Origin: Bombiscardovia coagulans
GTDB lineage: Bacteria; Actinomycetota; Actinomycetes; Actinomycetales; Bifidobacteriaceae
Assembly: GCF_002259585.1 (NCBI RefSeq)
Contig: NZ_MWWS01000002.1
Location: 124,001 to 188,000 of the forward strand
Length of the DNA stretch: 64,000 nt
Direction of reading: 5' to 3'
Numbering within the stretch: the stretch's first letter is position 1; each line of letters starts with the position of its first letter. The position numbers and the translations under genes are program-made. Positions 45,908-56,119 of the stretch are shown one piece after another. The notes under the pieces were generated by a model that had not been told where the DNA came from, did not search any database, and worked only from the letters and a program-made list of their open reading frames with translations.

Positions 45908-47323
45908 ATGCCTCAAGAAGAGAGCAAGACAGCCCGCTTTGACCACGTTAGTGGTCAAGGCAATTTAGTGTTCGCGTACGGCCACGAGCTCTTCGAAGTT
46001 TGCGTTGATAATACGCTAGATCGCGCCATTCTCGAAGCCAAACAAATTTTGGAAGAGGAGCACGGAACTCCCATCCCTCAGGCGAGTTTTGCCTTGCCAA
46101 TCTCTGCAATTCAGGCGGCAGTACGGGCGGGTGAAACAACTAAGCAGGTTGCGCAAGAATTCGCTGTCAACGAAGCGATCGTTCGGCGTTTCGCGAACCC
46201 TATTGAGACTGAGAAAAAATACGCAATCGAACAGTTTTTATCAATGTCTGCCCCTAAACGAGGGTCAGGTTCTTCCAATGAAGAAGCCATAAACCGCTCT
46301 TTGGAAGCAGCAGATGTGAGCATCAACTCAGTAAGTTGGAACGCGACACGCCGAGGAAATGGTCCTTGGAAAATCCGGGCATCCTTCCAAGCTATGGGTC
46401 ACGCCTTCCAGGCTGACTGGACATGGAACATGAAGGAAAACAACATTACTTGTGTCAACACCATCGCCCAACAGCTGCTTGAAGGCTCTCAATCCTTCCT
46501 GCCGAATACAGAAGATACAGCCCCACCAACCAACCCTGAACTCACCGCTATTCAAGCTCCACCAGCATATTCTGAACCTACAGTGCCTACACCTTCCAAT
46601 ACCAACACGCAGGCGCCGGTTGTTGAAATTTCGACACCTCCTTCAGTACCTGCTGGTACGCAAGGCACAGCTGCTGAAGACAGCACTTCCATAGACAAAA
46701 AATCAAGCGAACAGGACAACACGCCGCACACTAAAGACGCAGCCCAACTGCAATCAAACCAAACTGATTCTGCCCGCATGTATCCCGTGCCTACTACTAC
46801 CGATATGACCGGCGCACAACACACTTCTGAGCCGCTTCAAGAAGGGCCCTCAACAATAACCCAAAGTGTTATAGCCGGTGATCAAACAGACACTAGCATT
46901 GCAGATGAAAGCACAAAGGATAACACTGATCAGCAGGTGGATGAGCATCCATCTAATCCACTCACGGCCTGGATGTATGGCGGAAAACGTAAGACAGAGA
47001 AAAATAAAACGGTACAGCAACGCGGCGAACAGGAGCCGTCCACCAAAGCCAAGAACAGCTTGAGTAAGAGTGCTGAGCCAGTATCGTCACAAAAACCTGC
47101 TAGCAAACCTATTGAAGCACGGACAAATATTACCAACGACACGCCGTCGCAAACTCCTCATGCAACCACTGGTCAAAATACAGTTGGACACCAACAGACA
47201 TCGCAGGAGACCACCAGTGGCATAAGTTCTGCACAAAAAACAGATTCCAACCAAGAACCCTCCCCTAAAAAAGCTGGTCGATCGGCGGTACCCTCTTGGG
47301 ACGAAATCCTTTTTGGTCAGTGA
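45908..47323 (+). CDS. sepH: SepH-like septation protein (DUF3071)
   Basis: Related to SepH, which binds FtsZ and helps cell division in actinobacteria. The conserved N-terminal region includes FALPISAIQAAVRAGETTKQVAQEFAVNEAIVRRFANPI, a helix-turn-helix-like unit, then SVSWNATRRGNGPWKIRASF. From about residue 200 on it is a long low-complexity Pro/Ser/Thr/Gln linker, ending in the conserved-looking SVPSWDEILFG (here AVPSWDEILFG). AAGGTG precedes ATG 45908; a GTG at 45872 would add 12 residues. It ends 33 bases from the convergent phosphodiesterase. Confidence 0.85.
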   Translation: MPQEESKTARFDHVSGQGNLVFAYGHELFEVCVDNTLDRAILEAKQILEEEHGTPIPQASFALPISAIQAAVRAGETTKQVAQEFAVNEAIVRRFANPIETEKKYAIEQFLSMSAPKRGSGSSNEEAINRSLEAADVSINSVSWNATRRGNGPWKIRASFQAMGHAFQADWTWNMKENNITCVNTIAQQLLEGSQSFLPNTEDTAPPTNPELTAIQAPPAYSEPTVPTPSNTNTQAPVVEISTPPSVPAGTQGTAAEDSTSIDKKSSEQDNTPHTKDAAQLQSNQTDSARMYPVPTTTDMTGAQHTSEPLQEGPSTITQSVIAGDQTDTSIADESTKDNTDQQVDEHPSNPLTAWMYGGKRKTEKNKTVQQRGEQEPSTKAKNSLSKSAEPVSSQKPASKPIEARTNITNDTPSQTPHATTGQNTVGHQQTSQETTSGISSAQKTDSNQEPSPKKAGRSAVPSWDEILFGQ

Positions 47324-47356
47324 ACTAGGCCCTTGTAAACGGTAGTGTACTTGCAC

Positions 47357-48577
47357 TTACGCCAAATCTATCAGACATGGAATATCGCTTTCTAGATATG
47401 TCTGCGAACCATGCACTCCTGGTAGGTTGATTTCCTGTTCGCTCTGGATACGAGAGTCTACTACTGTAGCTGCACCACAGGCACTAATAAAAATATGGCC
47501 TATAACGGACTTAATACGTCCGTCTACCGTGCCCAGTAATCCGTTGTCGAGTATATCTTGCCGAGTTCTCACCACTGCCCGCTCACCCAGTGCTTCCTGC
47601 CAGCGCTCAGCTGTACGGGCAGTTTGCTCTACATCATCCAAATACAGCATAACTTGGCGTGGTTCCCCACCGACCAAAGTGATTCCATGCTGGAGCTCCT
47701 CATGTTCGGCAATATCAAATCGATCATTGCTGTCTGCAGCCACCATTCCATGGTCCGAAACGATAACAATGAGTGTACCCTTGGGCGATTCTCTTTTAAG
47801 TGTTGCTAGTTGAGCATCCACACGTTCGAGAGCTGCAACCCACTCGTCACTCTCCCATCCTGCTGTATGTCCGACTTTATCGATGTCACGTATATACAGG
47901 TATGTCAAACCAGGTTTTTGTGCCGCTTGAGCTGCGGCTAATATCCGAGCCCTGGGATCCTTGTTACCGATGTAGTGACTACCGCGCAAGGCAGCTCTGG
48001 TCAGTCCCGAGTTCGCAAACTTCGGTAAACCAGACGAAGTGACACGTACTCCTTGTCTGGCGAGAGTTTCAAATATAGTCGGTTGCTGTTGAAGGTCTTC
48101 TGGTTCCTGAGCATCACGAAATTGTATCAGTTGGCTTAAGTCACCAGTATCCGGGTTTAATTGTGTATAACCAGTCATACCCGTCAACCCAGGGCAGGTT
48201 CCCGTACCAAAGACGCCCATAGCAGCTGTAGTAGTAGAGGGTAAACAGCTAGCCAACGGACGGTTATTATTCTCATCTTGGAACAGAGAACGGAGATACG
48301 GAGCGTGTCCCAGGCGAAGACGCAAATTCCAATAACCAAGGCCATCTACCAGCACAACTATGGCTGAAGTGACGTCAGGCAGCCCTATAGCCTTTTGCAG
48401 ACCTTGAGGATCCTTGTGCACAGCAGTTGCCACAGGATGCCCTATTGCTGCACTTATTGCCGGTAAGACCGAAGAAAGGTGAAAAGCTTGCCCACGCTGG
48501 GCAGAATCTGTCTTATCCCCGTAACTGCCGTTCGGAGCTAAGACCGTTAATTCATCAATACTGGCAAAATCATGCAT
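47357..48577 (-). CDS. Alkaline phosphatase-superfamily nucleotide pyrophosphatase/phosphodiesterase
   Basis: Metal-dependent phosphodiesterase of the NPP type. VLVDGLGYWNLR near residue 75 (metal Asp), SCLPSTTTAAMGVFGTG near 110 (nucleophile Thr), YLYIRDIDKVGHTAGW near 225, VSDHGM near 262 and GVHGS near the C-terminus give the two zinc sites. No signal peptide is seen. Substrate unknown. The start is uncertain: ATG 48577 is used, TTG 48589 is possible and neither has a good ribosome-binding site. The start region lies about 120 bases from the divergent parC. Confidence 0.85.
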   Translation of the reverse strand: MHDFASIDELTVLAPNGSYGDKTDSAQRGQAFHLSSVLPAISAAIGHPVATAVHKDPQGLQKAIGLPDVTSAIVVLVDGLGYWNLRLRLGHAPYLRSLFQDENNNRPLASCLPSTTTAAMGVFGTGTCPGLTGMTGYTQLNPDTGDLSQLIQFRDAQEPEDLQQQPTIFETLARQGVRVTSSGLPKFANSGLTRAALRGSHYIGNKDPRARILAAAQAAQKPGLTYLYIRDIDKVGHTAGWESDEWVAALERVDAQLATLKRESPKGTLIVIVSDHGMVAADSNDRFDIAEHEELQHGITLVGGEPRQVMLYLDDVEQTARTAERWQEALGERAVVRTRQDILDNGLLGTVDGRIKSVIGHIFISACGAATVVDSRIQSEQEINLPGVHGSQTYLESDIPCLIDLA

Positions 48578-48699
48578 GCAACCATTCAATCATGACCCTG
48601 TCTTCACGTCGTCGAGTTTACGTCTCATCAGATTAAAAAAGCACCTTTGGACCGACCTGCCGCTATCATAGGGGCCACAAGAGTAAAGCGAGGAGAGTA

Positions 48700-51315
48700 A
48701 TGGCAGCACATCGCAAGAGCAATCCAGGCTACGACGTACGGCAGATCGATGAGCACATTGTTGAAACACCCTTAGGTGAGGAGATGAGCAAGTCCTTTCT
48801 CGAGTACGCATACTCTGTTATCTATGCTCGCGCCTTGCCCGATGCTCGCGATGGTCTAAAGCCAGTTCAACGACGCATTATTTACCAGATGGGCCAGATG
48901 AATCTGACGCCTGACAAGCCGTACATGAAATCAGCTCGAGCAGTGGGTGAAGTCATGGGCAAGCTTCACCCACACGGTGATTCTTCTATTTATGAAGCAA
49001 TGGTTCGACTAGCACAACCTTTTGCCCTGCGTTTACCATTAATAGACGGCCATGGCAACTTTGGCTCTCTTGATGACGGTCCTGCAGCATCTCGATATAC
49101 TGAGGCCAGATTAGCTCCAGCAGCCCTAGGAATGAATGCCAACATTGATGAAGGTACTGTTGACTTTACTCCGAACTATGATAACAAACTCAAAGAACCA
49201 GTTGTGCTTCCTTCTGCAATACCTAACCTGCTCGTTAATGGGTCATCAGGTATAGCGGTGGGCATGGCAACCAATATGGTTACTCATAACTTAGGTGAAG
49301 TTGTAGCTGCAGCTAAGCATCTTATGTTCCATCCAGATGCTTCCCTAGACGATCTGATGACGTATATTCCAGGCCCTGACCTGCCTGGAGGCGGCATCAT
49401 CGTAGGACGAGAGGGAATCCGCCAAGCTTATCAATCCGGACGTGGTGCTTTTATTACAAGGTCTGTAACCCACATTGAGAATGTAACGGCACGGAAAAAG
49501 GCAATTGTTGTAACAGAACTGCCCTTTATGGTGGGTCCAGAACGGGTCTTAGAGCGTATTTCTGATGGAGTCAAAAACCATAGGATCGAAGGTGTTTCAG
49601 GGGCTATTGACCTTACTGACCGCCATAACGGCACCCGCTTAGTTATAGAGTTAAAATCTGGTTTCGACCCAGCAAAAGTTCTGTCTCAGTTGTTTAAGTA
49701 CACGCCTTTGGAAGACTCTTACACTATTAACAATGTGGCTTTGGTGGAGGGAAGACCCCACACCATGGGTTTGAAAGAACTTCTGGAAGTCTGGATTAAG
49801 CATAGAAGAGATGTTATCCACCGTCGATCAGAGTACCGTAAGCAAAAAGCCCAAGAACGCCTTCACTTAGTCGAAGGCCTATTATTAGCTATGCTAGACA
49901 TTGACGAAGTAATTCAGGTTATTCGTACTTCTGAAAATGCCGACGCAGCAAAAACACGCCTCATGGCTGTCTTTGACCTCGACGAAGTACAAGCTAAGTA
50001 TATCCTTGAGATGAGGCTGAGACGGCTCACTAAAATGAGCCGTATAGAGCTCGAGGGAGAACGTGATGATCTTAAACAACAATTAGACGCTCTGAATTTA
50101 ATCTTGAGTTCATCCGCAGAACTTGACAAGGTCGTTATCCAAGAGATGGATCAGGCCGCACAAGCGTGGAATACACCAAGAAGAACTGTTATATTAGACG
50201 CAGAGGCGTCAGGCGAATTGGCACCAGTAGCAGTACAAGGAAACGATTCTGCTGAAGATGCGTCTACAACCGTTGCACAAAAACTCGCTCTTGCTGCCTC
50301 CGTGTCCTCTCACAGTGCATCACAACACTCCAACCTACAAGTTTCTGATGAACCGTGCACCGTACTGATGAGCTCTTCGGGTCTCATAGCCCGTTCTAAC
50401 GAAGGTGCTCTGGACATGTGGCAAAGTCGATCTGCCTCTGCTGAGAGAGCTAGCGATGACCAAATTGTCTCCATCTTTACTACTCATACACTTGCAACGT
50501 ATGCAATCATTACATCGGCTGGAAGGCTAGTGACACTCCCTGTTGCTGATTTACCCCAATTGCCATTAACAACTTCTCTAAGCTTGAGCGGCGGTGTGAG
50601 AGCAGATGAACTGATCGGTATGACTGAATCCACACAGCCAATAGCGGGAGAAAAGGCTATTGCTGCTATTGATACAAGTGACAGTAGACCTTTAGCTATG
50701 GGTACCACGAAGGGCGTAGTGAAGCGTTGGAACCGGCAATCCCCTAGCACCATGGACTCATGGAGTATCATTGACCTCGCAGAAGATGACAGACTTATCT
50801 TCGCAGCACCTGCTGAAGATACAGATACTTTGGTGTTTATCTCAACTGATTCTAGCTTGCTGAACTTTGAGGCAGGTAAAGTCAGACCCCAAGGCCGTAA
50901 TTCAGGCGGTATGACAGGTATCCGTTTAGCGGAAAATGCACAAGTGCTGTGTTTTGCTGTAGTCCCCCACAACCAAATAGCCTGGACCTATAGTGAGGGC
51001 GACAATGGTTTAAGCAGTCAAGCTGGTGCTGTTGTTCTCACTGTTGCGGGTGAAGAAGAAGCCCTGCCGGGAACTGATAATGGGGCTGCGAAAGTAACCC
51101 CCCTGCAAATGTATCCAGCAAAAGGTCGTGCAACTGGTGGAGTACGGTCACAGCGCTTCCTGAAGGGACAAAATAGACTATTACTCGCGTGTGTTGGCCT
51201 TTGGCCCTTACATGCCTCAACAGCATCTGGTCATCCGGTTGAACTCCCAGAAGTCGATATGAGACGAGACGCTTCTGGTCAGGAACTCGCTTCACCGATC
51301 GCATATGTTGCCTAG
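48700..51315 (+). CDS. parC: DNA topoisomerase IV subunit A
   Basis: The DNA-breaking subunit that decatenates chromosomes, 871 residues. The catalytic Tyr is in [14 protein letters not shown] (near residue 125), and the DNA gate region is [20 protein letters not shown] (near 85-104). The quinolone-sensitive positions are Ser and Glu, the susceptible forms. C-terminal blades are present but the linker at about 510-560 is long and Ser/Ala-rich. ParC rather than GyrA is inferred from the adjacent ParE and the Glu. GAGGAGAG precedes the ATG. It ends facing parE. Confidence 0.88.
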   Translation: MAAHRKSNPGYDVRQIDEHIVETPLGEEMSKSFLEYAYSVIYARALPDARDGLKPVQRRIIYQMGQMNLTPDKPYMKSARAVGEVMGKLHPHGDSSIYEAMVRLAQPFALRLPLIDGHGNFGSLDDGPAASRYTEARLAPAALGMNANIDEGTVDFTPNYDNKLKEPVVLPSAIPNLLVNGSSGIAVGMATNMVTHNLGEVVAAAKHLMFHPDASLDDLMTYIPGPDLPGGGIIVGREGIRQAYQSGRGAFITRSVTHIENVTARKKAIVVTELPFMVGPERVLERISDGVKNHRIEGVSGAIDLTDRHNGTRLVIELKSGFDPAKVLSQLFKYTPLEDSYTINNVALVEGRPHTMGLKELLEVWIKHRRDVIHRRSEYRKQKAQERLHLVEGLLLAMLDIDEVIQVIRTSENADAAKTRLMAVFDLDEVQAKYILEMRLRRLTKMSRIELEGERDDLKQQLDALNLILSSSAELDKVVIQEMDQAAQAWNTPRRTVILDAEASGELAPVAVQGNDSAEDASTTVAQKLALAASVSSHSASQHSNLQVSDEPCTVLMSSSGLIARSNEGALDMWQSRSASAERASDDQIVSIFTTHTLATYAIITSAGRLVTLPVADLPQLPLTTSLSLSGGVRADELIGMTESTQPIAGEKAIAAIDTSDSRPLAMGTTKGVVKRWNRQSPSTMDSWSIIDLAEDDRLIFAAPAEDTDTLVFISTDSSLLNFEAGKVRPQGRNSGGMTGIRLAENAQVLCFAVVPHNQIAWTYSEGDNGLSSQAGAVVLTVAGEEEALPGTDNGAAKVTPLQMYPAKGRATGGVRSQRFLKGQNRLLLACVGLWPLHASTASGHPVELPEVDMRRDASGQELASPIAYVA

Positions 51316-51322
51316 GAAAATA

Positions 51323-51378
51323 AAAACTGCTTCCGTTGCTATTGCCAGTATGTAGGAAATAACAACGGAAGCAGTTTT
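51323..51378. terminator. Bidirectional terminator between parC and parE
   Basis: AAAACTGCTTCCGTTG (51323-51338) and CAACGGAAGCAGTTTT (51363-51378) are perfect 16-bp complements. They lie between two convergent genes; T-rich ends on both strands fit termination in both directions. Confidence 0.9.
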
Positions 51379-51391
51379 ATTATCAGCAGAA

Positions 51392-53683
51392 TCAGGTATC
51401 GATTTTAGAACGGTCAAAGTCATCTGCATTGTCAACGATAAACTGCTTTCTGGGCGGCACGTCATCTCCCATCAGCAGGGGAAATATTCTTGTTGCCTCC
51501 TCTGCATCCTCCATACGGATACGACGAAGCATTCTAGTGCGGGGATCCATAGTGGTGTCAGCCAATTGGTCTGCATCCATCTCACCAAGTCCCTTATACC
51601 GTTGAATATCCTCGTTATAGGTTAAACCCTGTCTGTTGAGATCGGATAGCTTACCTTCCAATTCATCATCAGAATAGGTATACAGGAACTCTCCCTTGCG
51701 TTTTCCAGTTAGCGAAATCCTATGCAGTGGTGGGACAGCAGCATAGACGTGTCCGTGTTCAATAAGTGGACGCATATATCGATAGAACAGAGTAAGTAGA
51801 AGGATCCTAATGTGTGCACCATCGACATCAGCATCTGTCATCATAATGACTTTGTTATACCGCGATTGGGTAATATCAAAATTAGCACCTGATCCTGCGC
51901 CCACCACCTGAATAATAGATGCACACTCTTTATTCCCCAGAATCTGAGAAATTGAAGCCTTTTGTACATTTAAAATCTTTCCGCGTATCGGCAGAAGAGC
52001 TTGAAAAGCCGAGTTCCTAGCTGCCTTTGCCGTACCTAGAGCAGAATCACCCTCTACAATAAACAGTTCAGCCACATCATCATTACCTGGCATACAATCC
52101 GAAAGTTTAGCGGGCATAGAAGCGGACTCTAAAGCATTCTTGCGTCTCGTTACTTCCTTGGTCTTTCGGGCTTGAATACGGGCATGCATTTCGCCAACGA
52201 TTTTCTCCAAGACCCTACTAGACTGATCCTTAAATCCACGCTTAGAACCGGTGATCATCTGCCCGAATTGATCATCCGTCATCTTCGTCACAATAGGCTT
52301 AACCTGTGCAGTCCCGAGCACATCCTTAGTCTGTCCTTGGAACTGCGGCTCAGCAATACGAACAGTGATAACCGCAACTAGGCCAGCGAGGACATCATCC
52401 CGTTCGATCTTAGTATGCGAATCTTTCAGATTAACCTTGAATTTACGGGCGTTAGCCTCGACTACCTTACGTATCTGACGGGTCATAGCATTCATAAACC
52501 CATCTACATGCATACCTCCACCAGGTGTGGCAACAACATTCACAAATGATCTGATAACGCAGTTGTAGTCATTAACCCAGCGCAGGGCAATGTCAACTCC
52601 ACAGGTACGGGCTACCTTTTCTGCATGTAATTCTCCGTTAGAACCAACTTTCTGAGTCTCTTCTTCATAAGTATCTTCACCGCTGATGTGCCATATGTCG
52701 CTGATCGGTTCACCATTAGACAGGTAGTCTACGAAATCTACAACACCACCCGTATGTAAAAATTCTTCAACCCTCTTGTGGTCGGTTGATGGATGATCCC
52801 ATGCTTGCGCAACAGACGCCAGCGAAGGCTCTTGTTGTTCTGTCTCCTGACTCTCCTCAGACGAGACTACTAGAGGTGGTTCGTGGCTAGTAGCATCTCC
52901 ACTCACTGCATCGACTTCAATACGCTCATCGCGACGAGAATCACCAGTTTCGGCTATGTTTTCGTCGATAACAGTAATTTTGAGCCCTGGAACCAAAAAA
53001 CTCGTCTGTCTCACACGATCAATCAGTTGTTGATAGCTGAACTGAGCTGTCTGGTTGAAAATCTCAGGATCAGCCCAATAACGAATACGAGTTCCTGAAT
53101 GATGTGCGGGAGCATCACCAACTACCCGTAATTCAGTGGGACGTCCTTTGCGAGTTCGTTTAAATGGCGAATGTGGCGACGGATGTTCTGGATCCGTATC
53201 TGTATACACTCCGGGGTGTCCCTGGTGAAATTCCATCCGATAGGTCTTGCCAGCGCGATCGACCTCAACATCCAAACGTAAACTCAAAGCGTTAACAACC
53301 GAAGAACCTACACCGTGTAGGCCACCCACTGCATTGTATGAAGCATTGCCAAACTTTGCACCAGCATGAAGTTTGGTTAGGACAACTTCCACACCGGTAA
53401 GACCTGTCTTCGGTTCAACATCAACTGGTATGCCGCGACCATCATCCTCAACTTCAATTGACCCATCGTCATGGAGGGTAACCTTGATTTCCTTGCAAGC
53501 ACCAGCTAACGCTTCATCTACTGCATTATCTATGATCTCCCAAAGACAGTGCATAAGTCCCTGGCTATCGGTGGTACCAATATACATACCAGGGCGCTTA
53601 CGAACAGCATCAAGTCCTTCTAAAACAGTTAACGAGTCAGCACCATAAGCCTCGTCCGGAGTTTTCTTACTTGTCGTAGCCAT
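51392..53683 (-). CDS. parE: DNA topoisomerase IV subunit B
   Basis: ATPase subunit of topoisomerase IV, 763 residues. GHKL ATPase motifs: WEIIDNAVDEALAG (near residue 48), DDGRGIPV, and GLHGVGSSVVNALS near 115. The TOPRIM domain has VEGDSALGTAK and MTDADVDGAHIRILLLTLFYR. An insertion of about 60 polar residues (247-307, Glu/Ser/Gln rich) lies in the transducer region, longer than in many ParE. The start is ATG 53683 after GAGGGAT. It is convergent with parC, and just downstream of the sigma factor gene. Confidence 0.92.
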   Translation of the reverse strand: MATTSKKTPDEAYGADSLTVLEGLDAVRKRPGMYIGTTDSQGLMHCLWEIIDNAVDEALAGACKEIKVTLHDDGSIEVEDDGRGIPVDVEPKTGLTGVEVVLTKLHAGAKFGNASYNAVGGLHGVGSSVVNALSLRLDVEVDRAGKTYRMEFHQGHPGVYTDTDPEHPSPHSPFKRTRKGRPTELRVVGDAPAHHSGTRIRYWADPEIFNQTAQFSYQQLIDRVRQTSFLVPGLKITVIDENIAETGDSRRDERIEVDAVSGDATSHEPPLVVSSEESQETEQQEPSLASVAQAWDHPSTDHKRVEEFLHTGGVVDFVDYLSNGEPISDIWHISGEDTYEEETQKVGSNGELHAEKVARTCGVDIALRWVNDYNCVIRSFVNVVATPGGGMHVDGFMNAMTRQIRKVVEANARKFKVNLKDSHTKIERDDVLAGLVAVITVRIAEPQFQGQTKDVLGTAQVKPIVTKMTDDQFGQMITGSKRGFKDQSSRVLEKIVGEMHARIQARKTKEVTRRKNALESASMPAKLSDCMPGNDDVAELFIVEGDSALGTAKAARNSAFQALLPIRGKILNVQKASISQILGNKECASIIQVVGAGSGANFDITQSRYNKVIMMTDADVDGAHIRILLLTLFYRYMRPLIEHGHVYAAVPPLHRISLTGKRKGEFLYTYSDDELEGKLSDLNRQGLTYNEDIQRYKGLGEMDADQLADTTMDPRTRMLRRIRMEDAEEATRIFPLLMGDDVPPRKQFIVDNADDFDRSKIDT

Positions 53684-53734
53684 ATCCCTCACTGCTGTAG
53701 TTAGTATTCTGAGCCTTTGCCAGCTCTCGCGTAA

Positions 53735-55171
53735 TCACTGATCCAGGAAGTCACGCAAGGTCTGTGAGCGTGAGGGATGGCGCAGCTTGGACATCGTCTT
53801 TGACTCGATTTGACGTATACGCTCTCGTGTAACACCATACACTCTACCAATATCGTCTAGAGTCTTAGGCTGTCCGTCCTCTAAACCGTAGCGCATCTTG
53901 ATAACACCAGCTTCACGTGGACTGAGTGTCTCCAAGACCTGTTTAAACTGCTCCTGGAGAAGCGAGAATGCAACAGCATCCGAAGGAGCGATGGCATCCG
54001 TGTCTTCAATTAAATCACCGAACTCGGAATCACCGTCTTCACCTAAAGGTGTGTGCAAAGAAATAGGCTCACGACCATACTTCTGAACTTCCTGGACCTT
54101 CTCTACAGGCATATCGAGTTCACGGGCTAACTCATCTGGAGTCGGTTCACGCCCAAGGTCCTGAAGCATCTGCCGCTGCACCCGGGAAAGCTTATTGATG
54201 ACTTCGACCATATGAACAGGAACACGAATAGTTCGAGCTTGATCAGCCATGGCTCGCGTAATGGCCTGACGAATCCACCAAGTAGCATAAGTCGAGAATT
54301 TGTAACCCTTGGTATAGTCAAATTTTTCTACGGCACGGATAAGACCTAGGTTACCCTCCTGAATGAGATCCAAGAAGAGCATGCCGCGACCGGTGTACCG
54401 CTTAGCAAGAGAAACAACCAACCTCAAGTTGGCTTCCAAAAGATGGTCCTTGGCCTTCCTACCATCGTTAACAGCCCACTTGAGTTCTCGCCGCTCCTTA
54501 AAACTCATTCCGTCACCGTTGATATCCAACAGGTGCTGAGCGTAAAGGCCAGCTTCGATTCGTTCTGACAAATCCACTTCTTGTTCTGCATTCAGCAGAG
54601 ACACCCGTCCGATTTGTTTCAAGTAGTCTTTGACAGGATCCGCTGTAGCTCCTGCGGTGACGACTCTGCGCTTAGGATTACCCGAAGGAGTGAGATTGTC
54701 GTCATCATCATCGTCAGAAACAACAAATGCACCCTTGACATCTGGCGGGGTCACTGTCTGTTCAGCACTATCTTCTTCGTCCTCAGCCTCGTCACTTTCT
54801 CCGGTACCATCATCGTCAAGTACATCGTCAACCACATCAATGTCAACCTCATCAACCTTGCTGAGGTCTTCAATATCTATATCAGTATCCTCAATGTGGA
54901 CATCCTCAGTTTGGATAAGCGATTCATCATCAATTGTAGTGGAGGGCGTTTTTTCAGTTTCGTTAACTGGCAAGTTATCGTCAGATTGTATCTTCTTAGT
55001 CTTTGCTTGTGAGACTTTTTTAGTTTTAGCAGCTTTTGCAGAATTCTTAGTCTTACTGCCAGTATCAAGTTTAGCGCCGGTGCCTGTACGCGTCGATTTA
55101 GATCGAGATTGGCTGGCCTTTACTTTCTTTTGCTGCTCGTTGCTGTCAGACTGTGTGTCCTTTGTGGCCAA
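53735..55171 (-). CDS. sigA: Primary RNA polymerase sigma factor (SigA/HrdB type)
   Basis: The housekeeping sigma-70 factor. Region 2 includes [21 protein letters not shown] and [16 protein letters not shown]; region 3 [16 protein letters not shown]; region 4.2 [20 protein letters not shown]. The first 180 residues are Lys/Ser/Thr-rich and then strongly acidic with a run of six Asp, typical of actinobacterial primary sigmas. The start is a TTG at 55171, since AGGAGG lies five bases upstream; the GTG/ATG-type frame start 27 bases earlier is upstream of that site. It runs to the parE region. Confidence 0.95.
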   Translation of the reverse strand: MATKDTQSDSNEQQKKVKASQSRSKSTRTGTGAKLDTGSKTKNSAKAAKTKKVSQAKTKKIQSDDNLPVNETEKTPSTTIDDESLIQTEDVHIEDTDIDIEDLSKVDEVDIDVVDDVLDDDGTGESDEAEDEEDSAEQTVTPPDVKGAFVVSDDDDDDNLTPSGNPKRRVVTAGATADPVKDYLKQIGRVSLLNAEQEVDLSERIEAGLYAQHLLDINGDGMSFKERRELKWAVNDGRKAKDHLLEANLRLVVSLAKRYTGRGMLFLDLIQEGNLGLIRAVEKFDYTKGYKFSTYATWWIRQAITRAMADQARTIRVPVHMVEVINKLSRVQRQMLQDLGREPTPDELARELDMPVEKVQEVQKYGREPISLHTPLGEDGDSEFGDLIEDTDAIAPSDAVAFSLLQEQFKQVLETLSPREAGVIKMRYGLEDGQPKTLDDIGRVYGVTRERIRQIESKTMSKLRHPSRSQTLRDFLDQ

Positions 55172-55296
55172 CGTATCCTCCTGAAACTCCACACCCACAG
55201 CCTTACTACGCTATGGGCGCACTGATGGCAAGGGCAAATTATCAACTATTACAGTGAACCATTCCAACAGGACTATTATTCCCGGTTGATCGAAAT

Positions 55297-55953
55297 CTAG
55301 CAACTTGAAGTGGGTTGAGTAACCCAGGCTGGTCGTACATAATGGCGAAAAGCTGCTTCGATAATTGAAGCAAGAGTACACCGTTCATTAATCTCAAGTG
55401 CTCTTCGAGCTAATGCAGCACCCTCATCAGCTCCCAACCACCAGTGCAGGTAAGCCAAGACAGCCAGAGGCTGCTCTTGGAAAGATTCGGGAACCAATGA
55501 GACAATCTCTTCAAGCATCTTTAAACCAGCACTACAACGGGTATGATCCGGCCGGATCCGTGAATCTGTAAACGCTCCATCCACTGCTTGACACAACAAA
55601 CGAACGCTGGATTGTTCGTGCGGCTTACAGGTTAATTGCAGCACAGTATCAGGTTTGAGCTGTTCTCGATCGCACAAAAAAGAAACAATGAGAGCATCTC
55701 GAATTGCTAACGTTTCAGTCATTCCTATAGCAATAGTCAAGCGTGTCAGTTCATCTAGCTCCTGATAGTCCTTTTCAGAAGCAAGCAAATTGTGACACCA
55801 TAACGTCACTGGATCCTTCATCAGTTCCTTGTCTGCTAATGCAACACCAAGTTCTCGGCGTTTTGCGCGATAGGTAGAAAGGAGCTCTGCGATATGCTGC
55901 TCTATAGCCATCGTACCTTTGGACTTGTTGTGGTCGTTCTTCCTCGTTGTCAT
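55297..55953 (-). CDS. DUF4192-like protein
   Basis: A 218-residue cytoplasmic protein. The C-terminal part LAYLHWWLGADEGAALARRALEINERCTLASIIEAAF resembles the conserved A-WWxGxGxxAxxxxxRALEI region of DUF4192 proteins in actinobacteria; the function is unknown. No membrane segment or signal is seen. GAGGAGATACACCA precedes the ATG. It lies upstream of the sigma gene on the same strand with a 125-base gap, so it may have its own promoter. Confidence 0.72.
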   Translation of the reverse strand: MTTRKNDHNKSKGTMAIEQHIAELLSTYRAKRRELGVALADKELMKDPVTLWCHNLLASEKDYQELDELTRLTIAIGMTETLAIRDALIVSFLCDREQLKPDTVLQLTCKPHEQSSVRLLCQAVDGAFTDSRIRPDHTRCSAGLKMLEEIVSLVPESFQEQPLAVLAYLHWWLGADEGAALARRALEINERCTLASIIEAAFRHYVRPAWVTQPTSSC

Positions 55954-56119
55954 TGGTGTATCTCCTCAACTCCTGTAGTTCACGGATTGCTTGTCCTCAT
56001 GACCCTCACCTTGGCATAGTTTTACAAGATAGATAAAGCTAACCTGTCAATGTGGTTGATTGTGAATCTGTTTGCACAACAAAGCTCAATAAGGGGACCC
56101 GTACCGATAGGCTCGCAGT

